Origin: Actinoplanes italicus
Lineage (GTDB): Bacteria; Actinomycetota; Actinomycetes; Mycobacteriales; Micromonosporaceae
DNA: 64,000 bases
Assembly: GCF_003001815.1 (NCBI RefSeq)
Contig: NZ_PVMZ01000001.1
Span: 372,001-436,000, forward strand
Reading direction: 5' to 3'
A model generated the notes under the pieces. The model did no database searches. It had not been told where the DNA came from and saw only the letters and a program-made list of their open reading frames with translations. Of the stretch, positions 35,571-43,864 are shown piece by piece (positions within the stretch are counted from its first letter, which is position 1; each line of letters begins with the position of its first letter). The translations under genes and the position numbers were made by a program.

Positions 35571-37509
35571 CCCGCTCGGCGTACAGCGTGGCGAAGGCGT
35601 TCAAGGAGTCGGGGTTGGCCAGGGCGCCCTTGGCCGCCGCCGACTCCACCGGGGTGCCGGTGAGGATCCGCTTCACGGGCACCTCCAGCTTCTTGCCGGA
35701 GAGGGTGCGCGGCAGAGCGCGTACCTGGTGGGCGGCGTCGGGCACGTGCCGGGGCGAGAGCGAACCGCGCAACGCAACCGCGATGCGCCCGCGCAGCGCG
35801 TCGTCGAGTTCCAGGCCCTCGGCGAGCACCACGAAGAGCAGCAGTTCGCCGTTCGGGTCGTCGGGCTTGTCCAGGTGTACGACCAGCGAGTCGGCGACCT
35901 CCGGCAGTCCCTCGACCACGGAGTAGAACTCGGCCGTGCCGAGGCGTACCCCGCCCCGGTTGAGGGTGGCGTCGGAGCGGCCGGTGATCACGCAGCCGCC
36001 GTCCGCGTCGATGGTGATCCAGTCGCCGTGCCGCCAGACGCCGGGGAAGATGTCGAAGTAGGCCTCGCGGTAGCGGGAGCCGTCGTGGTCGTTCCAGAAC
36101 CCGACCGGCATGCTCGGCATCGGAGCCGTGATCACCAGCTCGCCGAGTTCGCCGACGACCGGCTTGCCCTCCGGGTCGTACGCCTCGACCCGGGCGCCGA
36201 GGCTGCGGCAGCCGATCACCCCGGCCCGGACCGGCAGCAGCGGGGCGCCGCCGACGAAGCCGGTGCACACGTCGGTGCCGCCGGACAGCGAGGTCAGCTG
36301 GACGTCCGGGCTGACCGCCTCGTACACCCAGCCCCAGCCCTCGGTGGGCAGCGGCGCGCCGGTCGAGCCGAGGCCCTTGAGCGCGACCCGCGGCGTGATC
36401 CCGGCCTTGCGGCAGGCCAGCAGGAACGGGGCCGAGGTACCGAAGTAGGTGATCCCGGCGGTGTCGACCAGCTCCCACAGCGTGTTCAGCGAGGGCCAGC
36501 CCGGGTTGCCGTCGAAGAGCACGATCGCCGCGCCCACGGCCGGTCCGCTGGCCAGGTAGTTCCACATCATCCAGCCGGTGGTGGTGAACCAGAAGAACCG
36601 GTCGCCGGGCCCGAGGTCGTGGTGCAGCGCGAGGATCTTGAGGTGTTCCAGGAGGATGCCACCGTGTCCGTGAACGATCGGCTTGGGCAGGCCGGTGGTG
36701 CCGGAGCTGTAGAGGACGTAGAGCGGATGGTCGAACGGCACCGGTTCGTACTCGAGCGGGTCGTCGCCCGAGAGCGAGTCCCAGTCGCCGCCGCCGTGCA
36801 GGTATCCGATGGTGATCACGTGCTCGATCGACGGGATGGCCTCCCGGATCGCGGCGATCTCGCCGCTCCGGTCGATGTCCTTGTCGCCGTAGCGGTAGCC
36901 GTCCGTCGCGACCAGGACCTTCGGCTCGATCTGGCTCCACCGGTCGATCACGCTGCGGGTGCCGAACTCCGGCGCGCACGACGAGAAGATCGCGCCGAGA
37001 CTCGCGGTGGCGAGCATCAGCACATAGGTCTCCGGGATGTTCGGCGCGTAGGCGGCGACCCGGTCACCCTTCGCCACTCCCCGGGCCTTCAGCCCGGCAC
37101 GAACTCTCCGGACCTCGGCGCGCAGGTCACCGGCGGTCAGGGTGAGAGGTTCACGACTTTGGCTGTACGAGAGAACGACCGTCTCGTCCTCGGCGATGCC
37201 GGGCATCCGCAGCACGTTCTCGGCGTAGTTGAGAGTGGCTCCGGGGAACCATCGCGCTCCCGGCATGGCGGTGTCGGCGAGGACGGCGGCCGGCGGCTCG
37301 TGCGCGACCACCTCGAAGTAGTCCCAGATCGCGCCCCAGAAGCCGGTCAGGTCGGTGACGGACCACTCCCACAGTTCCGGATAGCCGGCGAAGGAGAGAC
37401 CGCGCTCGGACTCCAGCCACGTCAGAAAACGCCCGATCCGGGAGGTGTCCCGGATGTCCGCCGGCGGTTCCCACAGAACTGTGCCCGCCGTCACCTCACC
37501 TGTCGTCAT
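35551..37509 (-). CDS. Acetoacetyl-CoA synthetase
   Basis: The enzyme activates acetoacetate to acetoacetyl-CoA with ATP, for ketone-body or polyester-storage use. The 652-residue adenylate-forming protein has LTGFWGAIWDYFEVVAHEPP, PGARWFPGATLNYAENVLRM, P-loop YVLYSSGTTGLPKPIVHGHG, FFWFTTTGWMMWNYLASGPA, and C-terminal Lys motif LPRTLSGKKLEVPVKRILTG. The W-F-P-G-x-x-L-N-Y-A-E motif and length are typical of acetoacetate-CoA ligases rather than acetyl-CoA synthetases. The ATG at 37509 follows AAGGTG by 5 bases; a GTG two codons earlier is possible. The thioesterase gene upstream, on the same strand, ends 21 bases before it. Confidence 0.93.
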   Translation of the reverse strand: MTTGEVTAGTVLWEPPADIRDTSRIGRFLTWLESERGLSFAGYPELWEWSVTDLTGFWGAIWDYFEVVAHEPPAAVLADTAMPGARWFPGATLNYAENVLRMPGIAEDETVVLSYSQSREPLTLTAGDLRAEVRRVRAGLKARGVAKGDRVAAYAPNIPETYVLMLATASLGAIFSSCAPEFGTRSVIDRWSQIEPKVLVATDGYRYGDKDIDRSGEIAAIREAIPSIEHVITIGYLHGGGDWDSLSGDDPLEYEPVPFDHPLYVLYSSGTTGLPKPIVHGHGGILLEHLKILALHHDLGPGDRFFWFTTTGWMMWNYLASGPAVGAAIVLFDGNPGWPSLNTLWELVDTAGITYFGTSAPFLLACRKAGITPRVALKGLGSTGAPLPTEGWGWVYEAVSPDVQLTSLSGGTDVCTGFVGGAPLLPVRAGVIGCRSLGARVEAYDPEGKPVVGELGELVITAPMPSMPVGFWNDHDGSRYREAYFDIFPGVWRHGDWITIDADGGCVITGRSDATLNRGGVRLGTAEFYSVVEGLPEVADSLVVHLDKPDDPNGELLLFVVLAEGLELDDALRGRIAVALRGSLSPRHVPDAAHQVRALPRTLSGKKLEVPVKRILTGTPVESAAAKGALANPDSLNAFATLYAERVRPASA

Positions 37510-37529
37510 CACCACACCTTAACGACGGA

Positions 37530-38054
37530 TCAGCCGCCTGACCGCTGGTGGTCGGCGCGTGCCTTCTGGATTGCCGCGCGGCGTGCCAGGCGGTGGTCGC
37601 GGCGGATCATCGCCTCGGTGAACCGGCGCTTGTCCTCGTCGTCGGCGGGCAGCACCGGGGGCACCCGGCGCGGGTTGCCGGCCGAGTCCACACCCACGAA
37701 GACCAGGTATGCCGTGGCCACCGGCAGCGGCTCCGGGACCACCTCGTCCCAGCGCTCGGCGGCCAGCTTCACCCCGATCTCCATCGAGGTGCTGCCGGTC
37801 CAGTTGACCTGGGCGTACGCGTGCACGAGGTCACCCACACGAACCGGCTCCAGGAAGACGATCTCGTCGATCGCCGCGGTCACCACGGTCCCGCCGCTGT
37901 GCCGGGCCGCCGCCGCACCGGCCACGTCGTCGACGAACTTCATCAGCACGCCGCCGTGCACGGTCCCGTAGAGGTTCACGTCGACCGCGGTCATGATCCG
38001 GCTCAGGGTGACCCGGGACAGGTCGGTCGGCCGGCCGGGATGTAGATCTTCCAT
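37530..38054 (-). CDS. Hotdog-fold acyl-CoA thioesterase
   Basis: A 174-residue hotdog protein of the YciA/BACH acyl-CoA thioesterase group. Signature segments are MTAVDVNLYGTVHGGVLMKF (with the catalytic-region N and H-G-G), VTAAIDEIVFLEPVRVGDLV, VNWTGSTSMEIGVKLAAERW and YLVFVGVDSAGNPRRVPPVL. It hydrolyses acyl-CoA to free acid plus CoA; chain length cannot be read. The ATG at 38054 (MEDLHPGRPTDLSRVTLS) is preferred; an in-frame start at 38108 would overlap the divergent gene. Adjacent acetoacetyl-CoA synthetase on the same strand suggests joint control of acyl-CoA pools. Confidence 0.9.
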   Translation of the reverse strand: MEDLHPGRPTDLSRVTLSRIMTAVDVNLYGTVHGGVLMKFVDDVAGAAAARHSGGTVVTAAIDEIVFLEPVRVGDLVHAYAQVNWTGSTSMEIGVKLAAERWDEVVPEPLPVATAYLVFVGVDSAGNPRRVPPVLPADDEDKRRFTEAMIRRDHRLARRAAIQKARADHQRSGG

Positions 38055-38099
38055 AGCCGGTACGGTAGTTCTTGCCGGTGCCGAGTACCGTGCCGGATC

Positions 38100-39248
38100 A
38101 TGCGTCACCTCAGGTCGATCTTTTACGCACTGGTGCTGGCACCGTGCATCTGGGTGCTGCTCGCCGTGGGTTTCACCGACGACCTGAGCAGCCGTGGCAG
38201 AGACTTCTTCGCCGCCGAGTCGATCAGCGGGCTCCTGCTGCTGATCTTCTCCGGCATCCTCTTCTCGATCCTCGCCGCGGGACCGGTCTCACCGGCCGGT
38301 CCGGTGCTGGCCGGCGCCGCCTATCTCGGCGTGACCGTCTGGGCGTTCAACGCCCCCGCGTCGTATGCGTCCCTGTGGGCGCCGGAGGTCGCCAAGGAGG
38401 GCTTCGACCTCAGCCGGCCCGGCTACGGTCTGGCCGCCGTGCTGGCGGTCCCGCTGCTCGGCACGGCGCTGAGTGCCCGCCGCTGGGCCCGCTACGAGCC
38501 GCCGGTGCTGCCGATCATCGGTGAGATCGGCCGGTTCCGGGGCGCGGCGAAGGTGGCCGGCACCACGGTCGCCGCCGAGCAGACCACCGTGATCCGCACC
38601 GGGGTGCCCGCGGATCGGGCCGTCCCCCTGGGCACAGGGCTCGCCGACGACCGGACCGTAGCGATCAACAGCGGCGCGGCCCCCGCCGATCGCACCGCCG
38701 TCGTGCCGAACGCCGACCGGACCGAGCCGCTGGGCCGCAACGACCGCACCGAGGTCGTCACGAACAACGACCGCACGGTCTTCGTGACCCAGCCGCAGTC
38801 CCCCGCCGCTCCGGCCACCCCCCGCACGGCTCCTCCCGCTCCTCCGGCTGCGCCGAGGACGCCGCCGGTGCCGGTCAGCGAGTCGGAGCCGACCACGGTG
38901 CTGGCGCTCGGCGCCGACGAGCCCACCGTCGTCAGTGGCCTCGGCCTGGCCGCGCCCAAGCCCGCCGCACCCCAGCCCGCCACGCCCAAACCCGTCGCAC
39001 CCCAGCCCGCCGATCCGGACATGACCCGCCCCCTTCTGATCCCGGCAAAGGCCACGGCCAAGGCGGCGAAGCCAGCGCCGGCCGACGAGAAGACCGTGCC
39101 CGCCGGAGTCACCGAGCAGACCGACGAGAAGACCGTGCCCGCCGGAGTCACCGAGTCGGCGGACGAGAAGACGACCGCGCTGAACCTGCCGACCGAACCG
39201 ACCGCGGTGATCCCGGCACAGCGACGCCCACCGTCGATCGAGTCCTGA
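38100..39248 (+). CDS. Membrane protein with a cytoplasmic tail of repeated Thr motifs
   Basis: Residues 1-130 carry four hydrophobic segments (IFYALVLAPCIWVLLAVGF, GLLLLIFSGILFSILAAG, AGAAYLGVTVWAFNAP, YGLAAVLAVPLLGTALSA). The remaining 250 residues are a low-complexity Pro/Ala/Asp tail. It repeats acidic-x-Thr-x-x-hydrophobic motifs: D-D-R-T-V-A-I, A-D-R-T-A-V-V, N-D-R-T-E-V-V, N-D-R-T-V-F-V, D-E-P-T-V-V, D-E-K-T-V-P (twice), E-P-T-A-V-I and others, about a dozen. This pattern fits Ser/Thr-kinase targets recognised by FHA domains; no kinase is in the window. Function unknown. It is divergent from the thioesterase gene and followed by a strong bidirectional terminator. Confidence 0.85.
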   Translation: MRHLRSIFYALVLAPCIWVLLAVGFTDDLSSRGRDFFAAESISGLLLLIFSGILFSILAAGPVSPAGPVLAGAAYLGVTVWAFNAPASYASLWAPEVAKEGFDLSRPGYGLAAVLAVPLLGTALSARRWARYEPPVLPIIGEIGRFRGAAKVAGTTVAAEQTTVIRTGVPADRAVPLGTGLADDRTVAINSGAAPADRTAVVPNADRTEPLGRNDRTEVVTNNDRTVFVTQPQSPAAPATPRTAPPAPPAAPRTPPVPVSESEPTTVLALGADEPTVVSGLGLAAPKPAAPQPATPKPVAPQPADPDMTRPLLIPAKATAKAAKPAPADEKTVPAGVTEQTDEKTVPAGVTESADEKTTALNLPTEPTAVIPAQRRPPSIES

Positions 39249-39254
39249 GAACGC

Positions 39255-39290
39255 GACGGGGGCGGGCGCCACACGGCGCCCGCCCCCGTC
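39255..39290. terminator. Bidirectional terminator between convergent genes
   Basis: A perfect 16-bp stem, GACGGGGGCGGGCGCC (39255-39270), with its complement at 39275-39290 and an ACAC loop, lies between the Thr-motif membrane protein and the GH30 gene. Confidence 0.85.
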
Positions 39291-39302
39291 AGCCTTCCGG
39301 TT

Positions 39303-41144
39303 CTAGTTGAGGTTCCACTTCTGGTTGGCGCCGGTGGTGCAGGTCCAGATCTGCAGGCGGGCGCCGTCGGCGGAGCTGTTGCCGGTCACGTCGAGGCATT
39401 TCCCGGAGTACGTGTTGACGAGCCGCTGCGAGCTGTCGAGCGTCCACTTCTGGGAGGTGCCGGTGTGGCAGTCCCAGAGGTGCGCGGCCGTGCCGTCGGC
39501 GTTGCTCGGGCCGCTGATGTCGAGGCATTTGCCCAGCGAGCGCAGCGTTCCGTCACCCGGGCGGCTCCACTGCTGCGCGGCGGTGCCGTTGCACCCGTAC
39601 AGCTGAATGGCCGTGCCGTTGGTGTTGACCGCCCCCGCCACGTCGACGCATTTGCCGCCCAGGCCGGTGATGGTCCCGCCGGGGGTCGGTGCTGACGTTC
39701 CGGACCAGGTGAAGGTCGCTGTGGTTCGGGCCGGCAGCGTGTACACGAAGGACTGACCGCCCCAGTTGACCCGCACCGACTGACTGCCGGTGCCTCCGTT
39801 GTGCGCGATCAGCGCCTTGGAGCCGTCCGGGTTGCGCCAGGCGACGTTCTGCACCGCGGTGTTGTTGGAGGCGATCCGCACCGCGCCCGGCTTGACGAAC
39901 TTGGTGAGGTGGCCGGTCGTGTAGTACTCGACGGTGTAGTCGACCTGCCCGGCCCGGGAGCCGCCCTCCTGCACGGTGATCAGTCCGGTGCAGGTGCCGC
40001 AGCCGCCGTTGTGCGGTCCCATGTTCTGGTTCAGCGCCAGGCTCCACTTGACCAGGCTGCTGCTGTAGTTCCGGGCGTAGTTGACGATGTCGGCCATGTC
40101 CTCGTTGTGCTGGTTCGAGATCCAGGTGCCGCCCGAGTGCTCGGTGCTGAACTGTTTCACCGACGGGTACACGTCGTGGACCTGGGTGCCGACGACCGGG
40201 TCACCGAAGTAGCCGTGCCAGGCGATGCCACCGAACAGCGGGTCGTTGCGCACCCCGGCATCGGCGAGGATGGCCGCCCCGAAGTTCGCGTAGTCGCCGT
40301 AGTTCCAGTCGTGGATCAGCACCTTGGTGTTGATGCCGGCCGCGCGGAACGCCGGGTAGACGAAGTTCTTGGTGAACTCGACCAGGCCGGACGGGTTCCA
40401 GCTCATGCCGGGGTAGTTCATGGCGGTCGGGTTGGCGGCCTGGCAGCAGTTCGGCTCGTTCTGCACCGAGATGTAGTTGATCGGCACACCGGCGGCCTGG
40501 TAGCTCTGGACGTATTTGACCAGGTACTGGGCGTACGTGGGGTAGTGCTCCCACTTGAGCCAGCCCATCTGGTCCATCCGGCCGTTGTCCTTCATCCAGC
40601 CGGGCGCGCTCCACGGCACACCCTTGACCCGCAGTGCCGGGTTCAGCTGCCGGGCCTGCTGGGTGAGCAGGCGGACGTTGGTGTCGTAGCCGTTGGTGTT
40701 GAAGTCGTTGAGGTCGCAGCAGGTGTCGTCGAGCGAGATGTTGCCGGGCCGGGACAGGTCGGAGGCGCCGATCGGGTTGCGGACGAACGAGAGGCCGATG
40801 CCGTTGGTGGGGCTGAACAGTTTCGACATCACGGCGTCGCGGGTGGCGGCGCTGATCGGGCCGCCGCGCAGCAGGTAGGCGGTGGTGTCGGTGATCGACG
40901 CGCCCCCACCCTCGAAGACCTGGTACGTGGTGCCCTCGTCGACGTTGATGGTCTGGTTGGCGCTGCCGCCGGCCGGGCCGAAGGCGATGTTCGCCTGTTG
41001 CTGCAGGCCACGGGTCACGGTCCGGCCGCCGCTGTCCGATGTGGTGGTGAGGTAGACGTTGACGGTCTCTCCGGCGGCGTAGGCCGGTGCGCTCAGCGAG
41101 GCGGCGCCGATGACGGCCGCCGCGAGCAACGCGGTCTTTCTCAT
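39303..41144 (-). CDS. Secreted GH30-family glycoside hydrolase with ricin-type CBM13
   Basis: A 613-residue secreted enzyme. The signal peptide is MRKTALLAAAVIGAASLSAP ending near AYAA. The (beta/alpha)8 catalytic region (about 60-400) has KGVPWSAPGWMKDNGRMDQM. The acid/base Glu lies in INYISVQNEPNCC (about residue 230) and the nucleophile Glu in VKQFSTEHSGGTW (about 335). A beta-sandwich domain follows (about 400-470), then a ricin B-like trefoil (about 485-613) with three repeats such as GKCLDISGPSNADGTAAHLW and Q-K-W. GH30 members attack beta-1,6-glucan, xylan, beta-1,6-galactan or glucosylceramide; the subfamily cannot be fixed here. LacI lies directly upstream. Confidence 0.92.
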   Translation of the reverse strand: MRKTALLAAAVIGAASLSAPAYAAGETVNVYLTTTSDSGGRTVTRGLQQQANIAFGPAGGSANQTINVDEGTTYQVFEGGGASITDTTAYLLRGGPISAATRDAVMSKLFSPTNGIGLSFVRNPIGASDLSRPGNISLDDTCCDLNDFNTNGYDTNVRLLTQQARQLNPALRVKGVPWSAPGWMKDNGRMDQMGWLKWEHYPTYAQYLVKYVQSYQAAGVPINYISVQNEPNCCQAANPTAMNYPGMSWNPSGLVEFTKNFVYPAFRAAGINTKVLIHDWNYGDYANFGAAILADAGVRNDPLFGGIAWHGYFGDPVVGTQVHDVYPSVKQFSTEHSGGTWISNQHNEDMADIVNYARNYSSSLVKWSLALNQNMGPHNGGCGTCTGLITVQEGGSRAGQVDYTVEYYTTGHLTKFVKPGAVRIASNNTAVQNVAWRNPDGSKALIAHNGGTGSQSVRVNWGGQSFVYTLPARTTATFTWSGTSAPTPGGTITGLGGKCVDVAGAVNTNGTAIQLYGCNGTAAQQWSRPGDGTLRSLGKCLDISGPSNADGTAAHLWDCHTGTSQKWTLDSSQRLVNTYSGKCLDVTGNSSADGARLQIWTCTTGANQKWNLN

Positions 41145-41252
41145 GTGGGGCTCCTGCTACGCGGGGGACAGGTAACAGGAAGGAAACCTTTAACAATTTG
41201 TACGGGTCAATGCGCTGAGGTTCCGGACTGCCGTGTTCCGGTTCCGGAACCG
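41145..41252 (-). promoter_or_regulatory. GH30 promoter region with a perfect LacI-type palindrome
   Basis: CGGTTCCGGAACCG (41239-41252) is a perfect 14-bp palindrome between the lacI stop and the GH30 start. Downstream on the minus strand, TTGACC and an AT-rich ACAAATTGTTAAAGG lie within 75 bases of the ATG and look like a promoter. The central C-G step and position fit an operator for the adjacent LacI protein. Confidence 0.55.
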
Positions 41253-41261
41253 TGAAACACG

Positions 41262-42278
41262 TCAGGCTTTCGCCAGTCCGGTCGACTCCCGGACCACCAG
41301 CTCGGTGGCGAGTTCCAGATGAAGCGCGTCGAGACGGTGCCCGCCGAGCATCCGCAGCAGCAGGTGCACCGCCATCCGGCCCATCTCCTCGAGCGGCTGC
41401 CGGACCGTGGTCAGCATCGGACGGCAGGCCTGACCCAGCTCGATGTCGTCGAACCCGGCCACCGACAGATCATCCGGCACCCGCAGTCCCCGCTCGGCGG
41501 CCGCCCGCAGCGCCCCGATCGCCATCTTGTCGTTGAACGCCACCAGCGCGGTCGGCCGGTCCGGCAGGTCCAGCAGCTCGACGGCGGCGCGGTAGCCCAG
41601 CTCGGTGGTGGGCTCGGCAACGAACCGGATCAGCTCCGGCGCGGGTAGCACGCGCGCGTCGGCCAGCGGCGACAGGTAGCCGGCGAACCGGTTCTCGGAG
41701 GCCAGCCAGTCACGCGGCCCACCGATGATGCCGATCCGCCGATGTCCGAGTTCGACCAGGTGGGCGGTGAGCTGACGGGCACCGGCGAAGTGCGCCGCGG
41801 AGACCGCGGCAAGATTCCGGGGCGGAGGAGTACGGGGATCGAGCACCACGAACGGGAAGCCGCGATCACGCAGCCGGGCCAGTTCGGCGCCGGGCTCGGG
41901 CGGCAGGATCAGCACCGCCCCGGTCACGTCCCGCCGGCCGGTCAGTGTGGTGAGCACGTGCTCGCGCTGGGCGGCCACCCCGGCGTTGAGGATCACCTGC
42001 AGGCCGTGCGGTTCGAGGGCCTCGGCCACCGCGGAGACGATCAGCCCGAAGTAGTCGGTGAGCACGTAGGGGCAGCGCACGTAGATCCCGGTGGCCCGCT
42101 CACCACGCCGCCGGGGCGCCTTCTGACCCAGCTCCCCCATCGCGGCGAGAACCCGCTCGCGGGTGTGCGCCGCGACGTTGGCCCGGCCGTTCAGCACCCG
42201 CGAGATCGTCGCGATGGACAGGCCGGTGCGGGCGGCGACGTCCCGTACCGTCACTCTTGTTTCATCGCCGTGTTTCAT
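41262..42278 (-). CDS. LacI-family transcriptional regulator
   Basis: A 338-residue LacI/GalR-type repressor. The N-terminal helix-turn-helix and hinge are VTVRDVAARTGLSIATISRV followed by L-N-G-R-A-N-V-A-A-H-T. The periplasmic-binding-like effector domain has GIYVRCPYVLTDYFGLIVSA, GHRRIGIIGGPRDWLASENR and LSVAGFDDIELGQACRPMLT. By position it probably represses the GH30 gene, releasing it when a sugar derived from the polysaccharide binds. It starts at ATG 42278 and overlaps the upstream 83-residue gene by 17 bases. Confidence 0.94.
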   Translation of the reverse strand: MKHGDETRVTVRDVAARTGLSIATISRVLNGRANVAAHTRERVLAAMGELGQKAPRRRGERATGIYVRCPYVLTDYFGLIVSAVAEALEPHGLQVILNAGVAAQREHVLTTLTGRRDVTGAVLILPPEPGAELARLRDRGFPFVVLDPRTPPPRNLAAVSAAHFAGARQLTAHLVELGHRRIGIIGGPRDWLASENRFAGYLSPLADARVLPAPELIRFVAEPTTELGYRAAVELLDLPDRPTALVAFNDKMAIGALRAAAERGLRVPDDLSVAGFDDIELGQACRPMLTTVRQPLEEMGRMAVHLLLRMLGGHRLDALHLELATELVVRESTGLAKA

Positions 42279-42513
42279 GGCCGGAGGATACGGGCTCGCG
42301 TGTGCGCCAGCGAACCACTGACCCGTAGAGGAACATCGCCGCGAGCACGCCGGGCCCGCAGTGCACGGCCAGCACGCCGATCAGGCTTGGCCCGCCCCAG
42401 TCGCCGGAGTAGGTGGCGGGGTCAGTCATGTCGATGACGAACGGCTCGGCCACCGCACGGACGATGAAATACAGCGCGACGATCACGCCGAGCACTCTGA
42501 GCAGCAGCTTCAT
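42262..42513 (-). CDS. Small hypothetical membrane protein (83 aa)
   Basis: An unrecognised 83-residue protein with two hydrophobic segments (LLLRVLGVIVALYFIVRAVA and LIGVLAVHCGPGVLAAMFLY) and a basic C-terminus (VVRWRTREP). Base and codon composition match the neighbours. It overlaps lacI by 17 bases on the same strand, implying co-translation. No function can be assigned. Confidence 0.65.
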   Translation of the reverse strand: MKLLLRVLGVIVALYFIVRAVAEPFVIDMTDPATYSGDWGGPSLIGVLAVHCGPGVLAAMFLYGSVVRWRTREPVSSGHETRR

Positions 42514-42540
42514 GCTTCGACGTTAGGAAGCGGAGGAACC

Positions 42541-42572
42541 GGGCCGCATCGGGATGATCCCCGATACGGCCC
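42541..42572 (-). terminator. Hairpin after the small HhH-like gene
   Basis: GGGCCGCATCGGG (42541-42553) pairs with CCCGATACGGCCC (42560-42572), with one mismatch and an ATGATC loop, 33 bases past the stop of the 74-residue gene. Confidence 0.65.
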
Positions 42573-42605
42573 GTAATCCATGTGCCGGATTCAGCTGTGC
42601 CAGGT

Positions 42606-42830
42606 TCAGTTGCTGGCGTCGGCCAGGCCCGTGATCGACACGGCGGCCTTGATGTAGGGATTGCGCCCCAGATCTCCGATGGTCTTCACGTCGAACGCCT
42701 TGGCAAGCGCCTCGGCGTCAGCCCGGCTCACTCCGGCCAGTGCGTCGACCGGTGCGTTCGGCAGCGCGTGCAGATCCAGATCCTCGAACTTCTTGTCGAG
42801 GAGCTTGTCGAGATTCGCTGTGACGGCCAT
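42606..42830 (-). CDS. Small helix-hairpin-helix-like protein (74 aa)
   Basis: A 74-residue protein with LDKLLDKKFEDLDLHALPNA, PVDALAGVSRADAEALAKAF and DVKTIGDLGRNPYIKAAVSI. The V-D-A-L-x-G-V-S-x-x-D-A-E-A-L core resembles helix-hairpin-helix folds of the DUF4332 type. The ATG at 42830 follows GAAGGGG by 7 bases. It probably binds nucleic acid or protein, but no function is known. It stands alone with its own hairpin terminator and is divergent from the DUF2809 gene. Confidence 0.78.
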   Translation of the reverse strand: MAVTANLDKLLDKKFEDLDLHALPNAPVDALAGVSRADAEALAKAFDVKTIGDLGRNPYIKAAVSITGLADASN

Positions 42831-42929
42831 TCGGGTACCCCTTCTTCGCATCGTTGCGGTGGTTCCGGCCCGGCAGGGCCTCCCCACGTCCCTGTCGGCC
42901 GTTTCGCCCGCACCCTTACCCTCATCGGG

Positions 42930-43304
42930 ATGCGAATCCGGTTGATCATGCTTGCCGCCGCCGCGGGCTTCCTGGTCGCCGCCCTGGCGATCCGGGCGGT
43001 GGCGCCACTCGGCAGCTGGGTGGAACAGTCCTCCGGAACCGCCCTGTACGCCTCGATGACCTGGGCCGGGGTGCGTGTCCTCGCGCCACGGCTCGCCCCG
43101 CTCGCGGTCGGCGCGATCGCCCTGACCTGGTGCTGGGGCGCAGAACTCTTCCAGCTCACCGGCATCCCGGCGGCGCTCTCCGCGGACAGCCTCCTGGCCC
43201 GGCTCGTGCTCGGCACCGCATTCGATCCGATCGACATGATCTGGTACCCGATCGGCATCGTCCCGCTGGTCGCGCTGCACCACTGGAAACACCGGTCACA
43301 GTAG
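42930..43304 (+). CDS. DUF2809-type small integral membrane protein
   Basis: A 124-residue protein with about four hydrophobic segments: LIMLAAAAGFLVAALAIRAV, LYASMTWAGVRVLAPRLAPL, AVGAIALTWCWGAELFQLTG and MIWYPIGIVPLVALHHWKH. The segment GTAFDPIDMIWYPIG, with its acidic residues before the last helix, is characteristic of DUF2809. Function unknown. The ATG at 42930 has no strong ribosome site. A MarR gene follows 93 bases later. Confidence 0.8.
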   Translation: MRIRLIMLAAAAGFLVAALAIRAVAPLGSWVEQSSGTALYASMTWAGVRVLAPRLAPLAVGAIALTWCWGAELFQLTGIPAALSADSLLARLVLGTAFDPIDMIWYPIGIVPLVALHHWKHRSQ

Positions 43305-43397
43305 TTCCGTGAAAACCGTCGGAGCCGGAATACGCATCAGGGTCCTGATAGCGTGGCCGCAGGTCTGGGGAGGTGGGCCGGCCGGGGAAGGCGAAAC

Positions 43398-43847
43398 GTG
43401 CGGACGACTACGCGACTTCCGGTCGACCAGCGGCTGGGCAACCTGGTCAAGCGTGCCGAGCAGGTGGTCGTCGCCGGTAAGACGGCTGTCCTCCGTGACC
43501 TCGACCTGACCGTCCCGCAGTACAGCGCTCTCCTGGTGCTCGGCGAGCATCCCGGGATCTCCGGCGCCAACCTCGCCCGGCGCTGCATGGTCACGCCACA
43601 GACGATGGCCACGATGCTGGCCAACCTGGAGACGCGCGGGCTCGTGGAGCGCCGTCGCTCGGAGGACCACGGTCAGGTTCTGGTCTCCCGGCTCACCCGA
43701 TCCGGGCAGGCGCTGCTGCGCAAGGCCGACGAGCGGGCCGTCGAGCTCGAGCGGCGCATCGCCGACGCCTTCACTGACACGGAACGGGACGACCTCCGGC
43801 GGTACGTGGAACGCCTGATCGCCGCAGTCGAGCCCTCCGCCCGCTGA
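43398..43847 (+). CDS. MarR-family transcriptional regulator
   Basis: A 149-residue winged-helix regulator. The recognition region runs SALLVLGEHPGISGANLARR, CMVTPQTMATMLANLETRGL and VERRRSEDHGQVLVSRLTRS, the helix-turn-helix and beta-wing of MarR proteins. Helices at both ends would form the dimer interface. The GTG at 43398 lies 6 bases after GGGGAAGG. Targets are unknown; MarR proteins usually regulate a neighbour or themselves and respond to phenolics or oxidants. A strong palindrome follows 17 bases after the stop. Confidence 0.92.
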   Translation: MRTTTRLPVDQRLGNLVKRAEQVVVAGKTAVLRDLDLTVPQYSALLVLGEHPGISGANLARRCMVTPQTMATMLANLETRGLVERRRSEDHGQVLVSRLTRSGQALLRKADERAVELERRIADAFTDTERDDLRRYVERLIAAVEPSAR

Positions 43848-43864
43848 CCGTCCGTGTTCACCGA

